Positions 16,385 to 25,458 of a stretch of DNA of 64,000 nucleotides are shown in pieces. Each line of letters opens with the position of its first letter. Positions within the stretch are counted from its first letter, which is position 1. The stretch is from Bacteroidota bacterium (lineage in GTDB: Bacteria > Bacteroidota > Bacteroidia > UKL13-3). The notes under the pieces are model-generated. The model was not told the origin of the DNA and did not search any database. It was given only the letters and a program-made list of their open reading frames with translations. The translations under genes were made by a program, and so were the position numbers. The stretch lies in assembly GCA_947477885.1 (NCBI GenBank), contig CANJUD010000001.1:44632-108631 (forward strand), given 5' to 3'.

Positions 16385-19300
16385 ATGACCGACCACAAAC
16401 AAGTATTCAATACCTCTTCTAAGCTACGCTGGCGTACATTTCAGTGGGTATCACGATTTGTGGTTTTTGGATTTATCATGATTATTCCTGTGGTGTGGAT
16501 TGCTTTGGCAAAAGGATATAAACCTAATCTCCCTACTCTTAAAAGTGATGATCCAGAGAAGAAAAAAGTGGCCAATCCTGTAAAGCCAATGTCATTTTCT
16601 GATAAAGAAATAATAAAATACAAAGGCTTTAACGATTTTCTATCTGCAAAAAATGCCAATAAAGATTTAGTAGAACTCGAAAAAAAGAAAACGGTTAAAC
16701 GTAGAATTAGAGCAGGATTTTATGTGGACTGGGACCCCCAGTCATTATATTCATTGCAAGCACATATCGACCAAATGAATATGGTACTGCCCGAATGGTT
16801 TTTTATCAATCCCAATGCCGATACACTGGCTCCCAGTATAGACCCGGAGGGACTGAAAGTAATGAAGCAGCATGGGGTGGATATTGTACCCATCATCAAT
16901 AATATCAACGACAAAAAAGGTGAAGGCGTTTTTGATGGAGCCATGATGCACCGCATTTTCCATAATGAAAAAAAACGCAAACGATTGATTGATGATATTG
17001 TAAAATATTTAAAACTATATGGCCTGCAAGGTATCAATATCGACTTTGAGGAATTGGAAGAAGACGATGACCAAACAGTAATTAATTTTCAAAAAGAATT
17101 ATATGATAAGTTGCATCCACTTGGCTTAACTGTTACTCAGGATGTGATGGCAAATAATGAAGATTTTAACTTAAAAGAACTTGCCAAATATAATGATTAT
17201 TTATTTTTGATGGCTTACGATCAGCATTACTCCACCAGTGTTCCTGGGCCTGTTAGCGAACAACGATGGATAGAAAAAGTAACCGACCAAGCAGCAGCTG
17301 AAGTTCCTTCAGAAAAAATTATATTATGTATTGCAGGTTATGGTTACGATTGGCCAGACGGTACCGAGGCTACCACAGTAAGTTATCAGCAAGCGATATC
17401 GAATGCAGAAATATATAAAGCAAAAATAAAATTTAATAACGATACTTATAATAGTAGTTACGAGTACACGGACGAAAATAAAAAGCACCACAAAGTATAT
17501 ATGGTAGATGCCTTGGGCAATTATAATACTTTGCGTTTTGCCGATGAATATGGAACTGCTGGTACCGCTATGTGGAGATTAGGTTCAGAGGATGATAGAC
17601 TATGGTCTTTCTACCAAAGAAATTTAGATAATAATGATTTAAAAGTAGCTCCTTTTGATTATAAATTGTTAAACGTTTTTACCTCACGCACACAAAAACC
17701 AAACTATGTGGGCGATGGCGAAATATTAGATGTGGTTACCCAACCTCAAATAGGAAAAGTAGCTATAGAAGTAGATAGTGTGGAGCAAATGATAACGGAG
17801 CAATTATACGAGCAGTTCCCTACCAGTTATGTGATTCGTAAATTTGGAAACGTGAAGAATGAAGTAATCCTCACTTTCGATGATGGGCCCGATGAAAAAT
17901 ATACAACAGAAATTCTAGATATATTAAAACAAGAAAAAGTTCCTGCTACTTTTTTTATTGTGGGTGTAAATGCAGAAAGCAATTTGGATGTATTAAAAAG
18001 AATATATAATGAAGGGCATGAGATAGGGAATCATACATTCACACACCCCAATATTGCTCACATAAGTTTGGAAAGAGCCTATACCGAAATGGAAGCCACA
18101 CGTTTGCTGATAGAAGCTGCTACAGGGCGTAGCACAATATTGTTTCGTGCACCATTTAATGCCGATGCTGAACCTACCCGGCCCGAAGAACTTTTACCCG
18201 TAGCCCTCAGTCGTCAAAATAATTATTATACCATCGGCGAAAGTATCGACCCGCAGGACTGGAGAATAGATGCAACTGCAGATTCTGTATATGAAAAAAC
18301 GATAAGAGAATACGAAGAGAATCCAGCCAAAGGTATCATATTACTGCATGATGCAGGAGGTAACCGGCAAGCAACGGTGGATGCATTGCCACGCATTATA
18401 AAATATTTTAAAAAGAAAGGTGTGAAATTTATCACCGTTGCGGCATTGCTGCACAAAAGCAAAGACGAGGTAATGCCTGTGGTAAAAGGCGGTATGCAGG
18501 GTTTGGGAAGCGGCGTTGCTAATTTTATATTTTGGTTTGAAAATTTATTATTTGCAGCTTTTTGGGTAGCCATTACTTTGGGGCTCATTAAAATAGTTTT
18601 GATGGCAACTTTGGCAATTTGGCAATATATAAAACGTAGAAAAAACATTTATATATTAAATGAACCTATCACTTCAAAAGTAAGTATTATAGTTCCAGCA
18701 TACAACGAAGAAGTAAATGCCTCAAGAACTATACACAACCTGCTGTTACAAGACTATCCCAATTTTGATATCATATTTGTAGATGATGGTTCATCCGATA
18801 AAACATATCACATTATCAAAGATGAATTTGAGACAAATCCACGTGTAAAAGTATATACAAAAACTAATGTCGGGAAAGCATCTGCTTTAAATTTTGGAAT
18901 AGCACAAACTACTTCAGAATTTGTAATATGTATAGATGCAGATACGCATTTAAAACCCAATGCCATTAGTTGTATGATGCCCTATTTTGCTGATGAAAAC
19001 ACAGGTGCAGTAGCAGGGAATGTGAAAGTAGGTAATGAGAGAAATATGCTCACCCGCTGGCAATCGATAGAATATATAACGGCACAAAACTTTGACCGCA
19101 GGGCATTTGATATCTTAAATTGCATTACAGTGGTGCCAGGTGCAATTGGTGCGTTTCGCAAGAAAGCTATTGATGAAGCTGGTGGATTTACCACCGATAC
19201 TTTGGCCGAAGATTGTGATTTAACCATTCGAATTTTACGGAACAATTATCGTATACATAATTGTTCCGATGCTATAGCAGTTACTGAAGCTCCTGAAACG

Positions 19301-19762
19301 TTGAAACAATTTATGAAGCAACGATTCAGATGGTGCTATGGTATTATGCAGAGTTTTTGGAAAAATCGTGATGCCTGTTTTAATCCACAATTTAAAACAT
19401 TGGGGATGGTAGCATTGCCCAATATATTGGTATACCAAATAATATTGCCCATGCTTGCTCCGCTTGCTGATTTGATGCTTGTATTTAGTTTGTTTTGGAA
19501 CCAAAGCAATCCCGAAAGCGTGGAGCATATCTTGTTTTATTATATACTTTTTCTGGGTGTAGATTTGCTGGTTTCACTAATTGCATTTTTATTTGAAAAG
19601 GAAAAACTATACAAATTAATTTGGATTATCCCACAGAGACTAGTTTACCGCCAACTCATGTATATTATATTGTTTCGTTCAATTAAAAGAGCAATAAAGG
19701 GGGAGACCCAGCACTGGGGCGTCTTAAAGAGAACAGGCAATATAAAAACAATTAACGAATAA
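16385..19762 (+). CDS. GH18 hydrolase - CE4 deacetylase - GT2 glycosyltransferase fusion
   Basis: One membrane-anchored polypeptide of 1,125 residues (start at the ATG 16385) joins three carbohydrate enzymes. An N-terminal transmembrane helix (about 22-44) is followed by a GH18 domain (about 95-420) of the SleL/YaaH type with GINIDFE (D220, acid E222). A NodB-type polysaccharide deacetylase follows (about 490-700) with TFDDGPD (D499, D500) and HTFTH (H550, H554). After a membrane segment (about 715-750) comes a processive GT2 domain with VDDGSSD (D800/D801), DAD (851-853), AED (941-943) and QRFRW (979-983), then C-terminal helices. It probably makes and trims a beta-1,4-linked amino-sugar polymer. 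Confidence 0.92.
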   Translation: MTDHKQVFNTSSKLRWRTFQWVSRFVVFGFIMIIPVVWIALAKGYKPNLPTLKSDDPEKKKVANPVKPMSFSDKEIIKYKGFNDFLSAKNANKDLVELEKKKTVKRRIRAGFYVDWDPQSLYSLQAHIDQMNMVLPEWFFINPNADTLAPSIDPEGLKVMKQHGVDIVPIINNINDKKGEGVFDGAMMHRIFHNEKKRKRLIDDIVKYLKLYGLQGINIDFEELEEDDDQTVINFQKELYDKLHPLGLTVTQDVMANNEDFNLKELAKYNDYLFLMAYDQHYSTSVPGPVSEQRWIEKVTDQAAAEVPSEKIILCIAGYGYDWPDGTEATTVSYQQAISNAEIYKAKIKFNNDTYNSSYEYTDENKKHHKVYMVDALGNYNTLRFADEYGTAGTAMWRLGSEDDRLWSFYQRNLDNNDLKVAPFDYKLLNVFTSRTQKPNYVGDGEILDVVTQPQIGKVAIEVDSVEQMITEQLYEQFPTSYVIRKFGNVKNEVILTFDDGPDEKYTTEILDILKQEKVPATFFIVGVNAESNLDVLKRIYNEGHEIGNHTFTHPNIAHISLERAYTEMEATRLLIEAATGRSTILFRAPFNADAEPTRPEELLPVALSRQNNYYTIGESIDPQDWRIDATADSVYEKTIREYEENPAKGIILLHDAGGNRQATVDALPRIIKYFKKKGVKFITVAALLHKSKDEVMPVVKGGMQGLGSGVANFIFWFENLLFAAFWVAITLGLIKIVLMATLAIWQYIKRRKNIYILNEPITSKVSIIVPAYNEEVNASRTIHNLLLQDYPNFDIIFVDDGSSDKTYHIIKDEFETNPRVKVYTKTNVGKASALNFGIAQTTSEFVICIDADTHLKPNAISCMMPYFADENTGAVAGNVKVGNERNMLTRWQSIEYITAQNFDRRAFDILNCITVVPGAIGAFRKKAIDEAGGFTTDTLAEDCDLTIRILRNNYRIHNCSDAIAVTEAPETLKQFMKQRFRWCYGIMQSFWKNRDACFNPQFKTLGMVALPNILVYQIILPMLAPLADLMLVFSLFWNQSNPESVEHILFYYILFLGVDLLVSLIAFLFEKEKLYKLIWIIPQRLVYRQLMYIILFRSIKRAIKGETQHWGVLKRTGNIKTINE

Positions 19763-19784
19763 ATTAGAAAACTCAATATACAAC

Positions 19785-20678
19785 ATGAAAAGAATCATCA
19801 TATTATTATATATAATTTTTTCAAGTAGTTCAGCAATTTTTGCACAACAAGATACGACAGAAGAAATTGAATTTGACGAGGATTTGCAGGACTCGTTAGA
19901 TTATGAACGAGAAAAAAAACCGCATTTAATTTGGGATATTAATTACCTTTCGGATATTGTATATAATGGACGAAGGCTAGATTCACTGCCACAGTGGGGC
20001 CTTAATCTTTCACTCAAATATAAAATGAAATATGGATTTAGTGTGATGTATGATGGCTCTATATGGAGCGATGCCGAAATACCTTATACCCTCACAAATT
20101 TTGGCATAGAAAAAGTATTTAGCATTACCGATAATTTTGAAATTTCTACTTCATTTAATCGCTTTTTTTACACAAATGGAGCCAAAGCTGAAAAAAATTA
20201 TTTCAGCAAAAGTATTGATGTGTCAGCCGGATATTCATTGGGCGATTTTAATTTAGGTTGGTATGGTGCTTATATGTGGGGCACGGCAAAAACATTCTAC
20301 CACAACCCATCTCTCGCTTGGACTTATGAAAAATGGCTTGGCAATAAAAACCACGTGAAATGGAAATGTACTCCTGAATTTAATGCAAGCTTTGGCCAGG
20401 GTGATGCTGCAGCACGTGCGATATCTATCAAACAAAATGCAAAAGGAAAAGCAAAAGTTGCCAGAAACAAGAATGCTAATGGCACACCTGCTTTAAGCCA
20501 AGATGCTACCTATGTGGGAATATTATGTTATACAATAAATCTCGAAAACGATTTTATATATAATGATCATACGTTTTCATTGTTACTCTCGGCCAATAAA
20601 CCTGTAGGCCCATCCACTGATGGCAAGTGGTTATACTATTTTGGGTTGGAGTGGAAGAAGAATATATATTTTAGGTAG
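19785..20678 (+). CDS. Secreted/outer-membrane protein of unknown family
   Basis: The 297-residue product has a signal peptide (ending AIFAQQ at about 22), then an acidic stretch (TTEEIEFDEDLQDSLDYE). After that come strands typical of an outer-membrane barrel (LNLSLKYKMKYGFSVMYDG, LNLGWYGAYMWG-like). It ends in aromatic WKKNIYFR. It starts 22 bases after the trimodular enzyme gene and is probably co-transcribed, so it could help export or anchor that enzyme's product. The REP cluster begins 15 bases after its stop. Confidence 0.7.
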   Translation: MKRIIILLYIIFSSSSAIFAQQDTTEEIEFDEDLQDSLDYEREKKPHLIWDINYLSDIVYNGRRLDSLPQWGLNLSLKYKMKYGFSVMYDGSIWSDAEIPYTLTNFGIEKVFSITDNFEISTSFNRFFYTNGAKAEKNYFSKSIDVSAGYSLGDFNLGWYGAYMWGTAKTFYHNPSLAWTYEKWLGNKNHVKWKCTPEFNASFGQGDAAARAISIKQNAKGKAKVARNKNANGTPALSQDATYVGILCYTINLENDFIYNDHTFSLLLSANKPVGPSTDGKWLYYFGLEWKKNIYFR

Positions 20679-20693
20679 CTCTGTGCTCTAGCT

Positions 20694-21022
20694 GTGGTCG
20701 GTGAAAACACCAACCACAGGCAGGTTCTGGACATGGTAGCACATGCTTCCCCCTTCACTGCCTCTGGTCGGTGTTTTCACCGACCAGTTCGGAAGAAACG
20801 GCCACGACTTTTCATCATTTCTGCCTCTGGTCGTGTGTTTTCACCGACCAGTACCGTGCTCACTAAAGTATCATATACGCTTTGGGCAGAGCTTGCAGTA
20901 TAGAGCCTTGGAATCACATCTCCAAAATGTGGTTGGTGAATCCCGAATCTTATTCGGGACCAACCACAGGCAGGCGGGTTTTTGCGGACCTTGCCTCTGG
21001 TCGTGTGTTTTCACCGACCAGT
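20694..21022. repeat. REP-like palindrome cluster, left of the transposase
   Basis: Palindromic units alternate in orientation. Forward type A has stems GTGGTCGGTG and CACCAACCAC around AA, then AGGCAGG (20694-20724). Reverse type B lies at 20758-20788, 20821-20852 and 20992-21022; the first is a perfect CTGGTCGGTG-TTTT-CACCGACCAG hairpin. Type C at 20929-20974 has the same stem but a TCCCGA...TCGGGA palindrome (20941-20959) in its loop. The forward and reverse pairs are arranged like proteobacterial BIMEs. The 20787-20820 stretch copies the 3' end of the adjacent transposase gene. No gene is present. Confidence 0.85.
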
Positions 21023-21040
21023 AACGTGCTGCCTAAAGTA

Positions 21041-21556
21041 TTATATATGCTCAGCATAATGCGTAAGAAACGGCCACAACTTTTCATCATTCAATTTATA
21101 AAATGCAGCAGATGAATACTTATAATTTTCTGGATATATGCAAAGATTTGCTTTAACAGGATTGTTATGTATATAATCTAGTTTTTGCTCAGCAACTTCG
21201 CGATTATACATAGTTGCAATATGCGGTCTTCTCTCCCAAAACTGATATTCACGGTCACCTTGAGTGCTAAGGTAATTGGGTAGTTCGGGATGATTAACTT
21301 TTTGCATTGCAAACTTTATATGTTGTGCTGTGTATCTCATAAACATCAACTGTATATTTTTTTCAATCCATGCATCTTGCTTGCACCATAATAAATGTAT
21401 ATGATTGGGCATTATAACAAAACCATATACCCAAATCCGGTTTTCACTTACAAGAAAATCGAGACTATTTACTATAATATCTTTGTGCAAATCATCAGCT
21501 AACAAATTTTGCCAGTTGAGACAGGTTGCTGTGAAAAATTCCATGCCTTTTTCCAT
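21041..21556 (-). CDS. REP-associated tyrosine transposase (RAYT, Y1_Tnp/IS200-like)
   Basis: The 171-residue protein has the Y1 (HUH) nuclease fold. The metal-binding pair is H52/H54 in IMPNHIHLLW. The conserved C-terminal block YIHNNPVKANL...YKYSSAAFY is typical of COG1943 RAYTs. The nucleophile Tyr is Y117 (MYNREVAEQ) or Y128 (LDYIHNN). RAYTs are single-copy domesticated IS200/IS605 relatives that cut REP hairpins. REP-like palindromes flank this gene at 19 bases on the 3' side and 66 bases on the 5' side, which supports that assignment. The reading frame is intact. The stop codon TAA at 21041-21043 lies in sequence shared with other repeat copies. Confidence 0.88.
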   Translation of the reverse strand: MEKGMEFFTATCLNWQNLLADDLHKDIIVNSLDFLVSENRIWVYGFVIMPNHIHLLWCKQDAWIEKNIQLMFMRYTAQHIKFAMQKVNHPELPNYLSTQGDREYQFWERRPHIATMYNREVAEQKLDYIHNNPVKANLCIYPENYKYSSAAFYKLNDEKLWPFLTHYAEHI

Positions 21557-21621
21557 TGGGCAAATATATAAAGTTTGATGTAGAAATACTATATGCCTTT
21601 GGTGGTGTATCTCCGCCCGAT

Positions 21622-22187
21622 GTGGTCGGTGAAAACACCAACCACAGGCAGGCTACCACCTCCCCACCTGCCTCTGGTCGTGTGTTTTCACCGACCAGTG
21701 CTGCGCTGCTTATATGTAGCAGTGTGCTCAAGTGGTTGGTGAAAACACCAACCACAGGCAGGAATCCCGAATCTTATTCGGGACCAAACCACAGGCAGGA
21801 AACACCAACCACAGGCAGGGTGCTGCATCCTCCTCCGCTGCCTCTGGTCGTGTGTTTTCACTGACCAGTGCCGCGCTGCTTATATGTAGCAGTGTGCTCA
21901 AGTGGTTGGTGAATCCCGAATCTTATTCGGGACCAAACCACAGGCAAAATGTAGCAGTGTGCTCAAGTGGTTGGTGAAAACACCAACCACAGGCAGGAAA
22001 CACCAACCACAGGCAGGGTGCTGCATCCTCCTCCGCTGCCTCTGGTCGTGTGTTTTCACTGACCAGTGCTGCGCTGCTTATATGTAGCAGTGTGCTCAAG
22101 TGGTTGGTGAAAACACCAACCACAGGCAGGAATCCCGAATCTTATTCGGGACCAAACCACAGGCAGGAAACACCAACCACAGGCAGG
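21622..22187. repeat. REP-like palindrome cluster, right of the transposase
   Basis: Full type A units lie at 21622-21652, 21732-21762, 21967-21997 and 22100-22130. Reverse type B units lie at 21668-21699, 21838-21869 and 22036-22067. Type C loops TCCCGAATCTTATTCGGGA lie at 21765-21783, 21914-21932 and 22133-22151. Half units (CACCAACCACAGGCAGG) lie near 21802-21818, 22001-22017 and 22171-22187. From 21732 onward a compound block is tandemly duplicated, sharing the linker CTTATATGTAGCAGTGTGCT. Small open frames here are by-products of the repeats, and I see no real gene. Confidence 0.85.
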
Positions 22188-22199
22188 AAAAGTTAAATT

Positions 22200-22640
22200 T
22201 TACGGTACGATATTATACTCAATAGCAGAGATGAAGCCTTTAAATTTGCCTTGGCCATTAATCCCTATTCTAGCCATTAAACGAAGTTTATAAGTGCCCG
22301 CAGGTAGCCAAAGTATACCAGTTTGTTGCGGATAACCAGCAGGTTCCGATATGGCCACATCATTCACTGTTATGTATGGCAGCCCATGTATATTTTCATC
22401 ATAATAACCAGTTAACGAATCAACCCCTACCGCTTGGACTTTTTCAATCTTCCATACTTTGTTTGCGGGTATCGTAATTGTTACCGAGTCAACCCCTCGA
22501 TAATAATTAAATGGGGCGAAGTTATACTGCATTCCTTCCAGTTCAATAAATTTCGCCTTATTAAACTGCAAGTTTCCCTGTGCTTTTGAAAAAGAAATGA
22601 AGCCTATAAAAAGACAAATTGTTATAACTATTTTTTTCAT
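22200..22640 (-). CDS. Small secreted protein, paralogue of its upstream neighbour
   Basis: The ATG at 22640 gives 146 residues with a signal peptide (FIGFISFSKAQ). An ATG at 22652 overlaps the previous gene's stop and would add four residues. The mature part has IPANKVWKIEKV, GILWLPAGTYKLRL and FISAIEYN, which align with VPAGKVWKMENI, PLWLKSGDIIRV and FYSIIEYN of the gene before it. Both are therefore tandem duplicates of one beta-sandwich-like family that I cannot name. It is the last gene of a four-gene reverse operon and ends 13 bases from a REP unit. Confidence 0.7.
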   Translation of the reverse strand: MKKIVITICLFIGFISFSKAQGNLQFNKAKFIELEGMQYNFAPFNYYRGVDSVTITIPANKVWKIEKVQAVGVDSLTGYYDENIHGLPYITVNDVAISEPAGYPQQTGILWLPAGTYKLRLMARIGINGQGKFKGFISAIEYNIVP

Positions 22641-22641
22641 A

Positions 22642-23052
22642 CTATTTTTCATTGTATTCAATTATGGAATAAAAGAAGTTTCCTCCTGCTACGGTTGATG
22701 TAATAACACGTATAATATCACCTGATTTTAGCCACAAAGGGGTTAAATTACTTTTCATAGAAGAGGGCCAAGAATCAGTAAATAGGGGAGGCGGTATTGG
22801 GAATTTAAATGTATTAATTTCCAGAGATGAAAAAGATGAATAACCATTGCCAGCCATATAACTTGAAGTCATTATATTTTCCATTTTCCATACTTTACCA
22901 GCAGGTACCGTATCTCTAACAGAAGTGTCAGACGCAGTTAAAGAAAAAGTTCTTGTTATAACTTTACTATAAGTTAAGTTTCCTGATGAGTTTTGAGAAA
23001 ATGCCGATATACTTATCAGCAAAAAAATAAAAATGTTTATTATTAATTTCAT
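22642..23052 (-). CDS. Small secreted protein, paralogue of its downstream neighbour
   Basis: A 136-residue protein with a signal peptide (LLISISAFSQ, cleaved near residue 20). It has the same motif order as the 22200 gene (VPAGKVWKM..., LWLKSGDI..., SIIEYN) at low identity. The two genes are separated by one base or overlap slightly. Both follow the tail-fibre-like gene by short gaps and are probably co-transcribed with it, so they may be accessory surface subunits. The function is unknown. Confidence 0.7.
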   Translation of the reverse strand: MKLIINIFIFLLISISAFSQNSSGNLTYSKVITRTFSLTASDTSVRDTVPAGKVWKMENIMTSSYMAGNGYSSFSSLEINTFKFPIPPPLFTDSWPSSMKSNLTPLWLKSGDIIRVITSTVAGGNFFYSIIEYNEK

Positions 23053-23064
23053 GTGTTTAATTTT

Positions 23065-25458
23065 TTAAAATCCGTCAGTTGTATATATAAGCGTTTTGTT
23101 ATCAGCAGGAGATTTGAGGGTGTTGGCAGGCGTTGACATCATCTGGAAACTTTTTCCATCATATACAACAATTACCATTTGCCCCATCAATATATCATTT
23201 GCTGCAAGTTCGTTTGTCACTAGTTTTTTCAAGCGTTTTATTCCAAGTCCATTTACATTTATGGAAACAGAATCTGTATTTGCTGAATCAGCCATAAAAG
23301 TAATCATCATACCTGCTTGGTAGGCGGGAGGCGTTATTGGTAAATTGATACTATATATATTGTTATTTGAAGTAGTAGAACCAAATGAAAGATAATTTAC
23401 AATCGCTGCTTTTGCGTTTACTGCATGTGAGGTGTCTGATGGCAAAGGAAAATTGTTTATGTTTACAGAACCACCGCCATTGCTCAATTTTAATGTATCG
23501 TTGCTAATACTTAATTTCTGTAATTCATTCGTACTATCATCATCATTCAAAACAACATTGCCCCCATTTTTGTCCAAAGAAATTTGCTTTCCCGTTTTAG
23601 AAATGCCTTGAAGTTCATTGGTACTATCATCATCGTTCACAACAAATGATGAATAAGTCGAACTTGTGTTTTGAGAATCACTTGTTACAACAAAATTTAA
23701 TTCACTAAGAAATCCATAACTTGATAAACTTTTAAAATATCCATCTGAACCTGAATTGTTTGTAACACCAATCATAAACTTAACCTCAGTTCTTGAAATA
23801 CTATTGATTAAGCAAATAAACGTTTCACTATTATTTCCATTTCCAACTCCTGAAATCGTAGCAGTGGCTATAGGAACTTTGAGAAAACTATCATTGAATG
23901 TCACCGTAAAAATAGAACCAGAACGTGAAGCAGAAAATCCCTTCCCTCTTATAACAGAACCTGAATTATCAACAGCTCCTGAAATTATTCTATGTCCTAC
24001 ATTAGTTGTGGTTTGTATTTTAGGTAACACTACAAACCCACCATTTTTGCTTAAAAACAATGTATCATTGCTCAAACTTACCTGTTGCAACTCGTTTGCA
24101 CTATCATCATCATTCAACACCACATTTCCACCATTTTTATTCAATGAAATTGTATTATTAGTTTTATTGAGTTGTTGTATCTCATTCACACTATCATCAT
24201 CATTTAACACTACATTTCCGCCATTTTTATTCAATGAAATTGTATTATTTGTTTTGTTCAATTGTTGTATTTCATTGGTGCTGTCATCATCATTCAGTGT
24301 TACATTTCCGCCACTTGTTAATGATATATTGTTTCCCGTTTTATTTAAAGTTTGGTTGTCGGTATTATCTAAATATTTGTTGAGGGTAACGCTGTTTCCG
24401 TTGGTAATAGTTAAAGTGTCATTGGCAAGTGAAATGTTTTGGCTGTCGGTATTGTCTAAATATTTGCCAAGAGAAACATTGTTTCCATTGCTAATGCTTA
24501 GGGTGTCATTGGCAAGTGAGAGGTTTTGGTTATCGGTATTATCTTTATAGCCGCCCAAATATATAAAATTGCCTTGACTTAGGAATAAAGTGTCGTTACT
24601 TATACTCAGTGCTTGCAATTCATTGGTACTGTCATCGTCGTTTAGCGTGATGGTGCCTCCGTTTTTATCCAAACTTATATTCTTATTAGTTTTTGAAATT
24701 TGTTGTAGTTCATTCGCACTGTCATCATCATTTAATATAATACTTCCACCATAGCTAAGTGATATATTGTTCCCATTTTTATTTAATTTTTGGCTATCGG
24801 TATTGTCTTTATATATATTCATCAATACATAGTTTCCATTGCTTAAATATAAAGTATCATTACTCAGGCTTAACATCTGCAGTTCGTTGGTATTGCTGCT
24901 ATCTTGTGCTGTAATGGTATAGTTAGGCGATGCGCCCGTTATTAAAATACCCCCGCCATTTGTTAAATTAATTTGTGGCGTTGAACCGGTATTATAAATA
25001 GTATCATTGGTAATTGCGATGCCATTACCAGGCTTCAGTTCGTGGCGTACATGTTCGGCAAATAAAGCATAAGGAACAAACTGCAAAGGGAACTCGCCCA
25101 CATATATATAACTTGATGCACCATTGGGCTGTATTTCTACTTCTAAATTTTTTATTCCTTGGGTCCAATCAATTTTTCCGAAAACAGAAATTAGGGGTGA
25201 GCCAGTGCCTATCACTAAGGTATATAAGCCCATAGAGTTGGTGGTAACATTGAAGAACTCGCCATAAACCCGTTTTTTAGATTTACTAGGTATACTATCA
25301 TTTATATGTAGTTTTATATCTAGCTTGGTATTGGGCAACGGCACACCAGTTTGACTTCTGGCCACACCTTGGTAGTTAATTCCCATAGTGGCATTTTGTG
25401 CATGTGCATAGAACAAGAAACAAAAAAGGGAGAGGGATAAAATGTATATTTTTTTCAT
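23065..25458 (-). CDS. Tail-fibre-like repeat protein, secreted
   Basis: The 797-residue protein has a signal peptide (FLFYAHAQ, about 21) and an N-terminal domain (about 25-140) with INYQGVARSQTG...LPNTKLDIK, common at the start of Bacteroidota surface fibres. Residues about 150-690 are around a dozen units of about 27 residues built on DDDSxNELQ or DNTDxQ followed by SNDTLxLSNG or KNGGNVxLN. This is a beta-solenoid or trimeric-fibre pattern. The C-terminus (VNGLGIKRLKKL...GQMVIVVYDGKSF) resembles phage tail-fibre and adhesin tips. A non-repetitive insert (about 480-600) interrupts the array. The start ATG overlaps the previous stop (TAATG). Confidence 0.8.
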   Translation of the reverse strand: MKKIYILSLSLFCFLFYAHAQNATMGINYQGVARSQTGVPLPNTKLDIKLHINDSIPSKSKKRVYGEFFNVTTNSMGLYTLVIGTGSPLISVFGKIDWTQGIKNLEVEIQPNGASSYIYVGEFPLQFVPYALFAEHVRHELKPGNGIAITNDTIYNTGSTPQINLTNGGGILITGASPNYTITAQDSSNTNELQMLSLSNDTLYLSNGNYVLMNIYKDNTDSQKLNKNGNNISLSYGGSIILNDDDSANELQQISKTNKNISLDKNGGTITLNDDDSTNELQALSISNDTLFLSQGNFIYLGGYKDNTDNQNLSLANDTLSISNGNNVSLGKYLDNTDSQNISLANDTLTITNGNSVTLNKYLDNTDNQTLNKTGNNISLTSGGNVTLNDDDSTNEIQQLNKTNNTISLNKNGGNVVLNDDDSVNEIQQLNKTNNTISLNKNGGNVVLNDDDSANELQQVSLSNDTLFLSKNGGFVVLPKIQTTTNVGHRIISGAVDNSGSVIRGKGFSASRSGSIFTVTFNDSFLKVPIATATISGVGNGNNSETFICLINSISRTEVKFMIGVTNNSGSDGYFKSLSSYGFLSELNFVVTSDSQNTSSTYSSFVVNDDDSTNELQGISKTGKQISLDKNGGNVVLNDDDSTNELQKLSISNDTLKLSNGGGSVNINNFPLPSDTSHAVNAKAAIVNYLSFGSTTSNNNIYSINLPITPPAYQAGMMITFMADSANTDSVSINVNGLGIKRLKKLVTNELAANDILMGQMVIVVYDGKSFQMMSTPANTLKSPADNKTLIYTTDGF

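Noticed and set aside
18226..18648. A 140-codon reverse frame inside the trimodular enzyme
   Set aside because: It overlaps conserved deacetylase sequence and has no start signal or domain.
20694..22123. Several overlapping open frames of 60-100 codons
   Set aside because: They run through the palindromic REP copies in several frames and give no recognisable domain. They are by-products of the repeats.
21622..22187. A possible CRISPR array
   Set aside because: The repeats are palindromes in both orientations with irregular spacing and identical linkers, and there are no cas genes nearby.
23756..24550. A 264-codon open frame on the + strand
   Set aside because: It is the complement of the highly repetitive fibre gene. 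The repeated codons create open frames on both strands.
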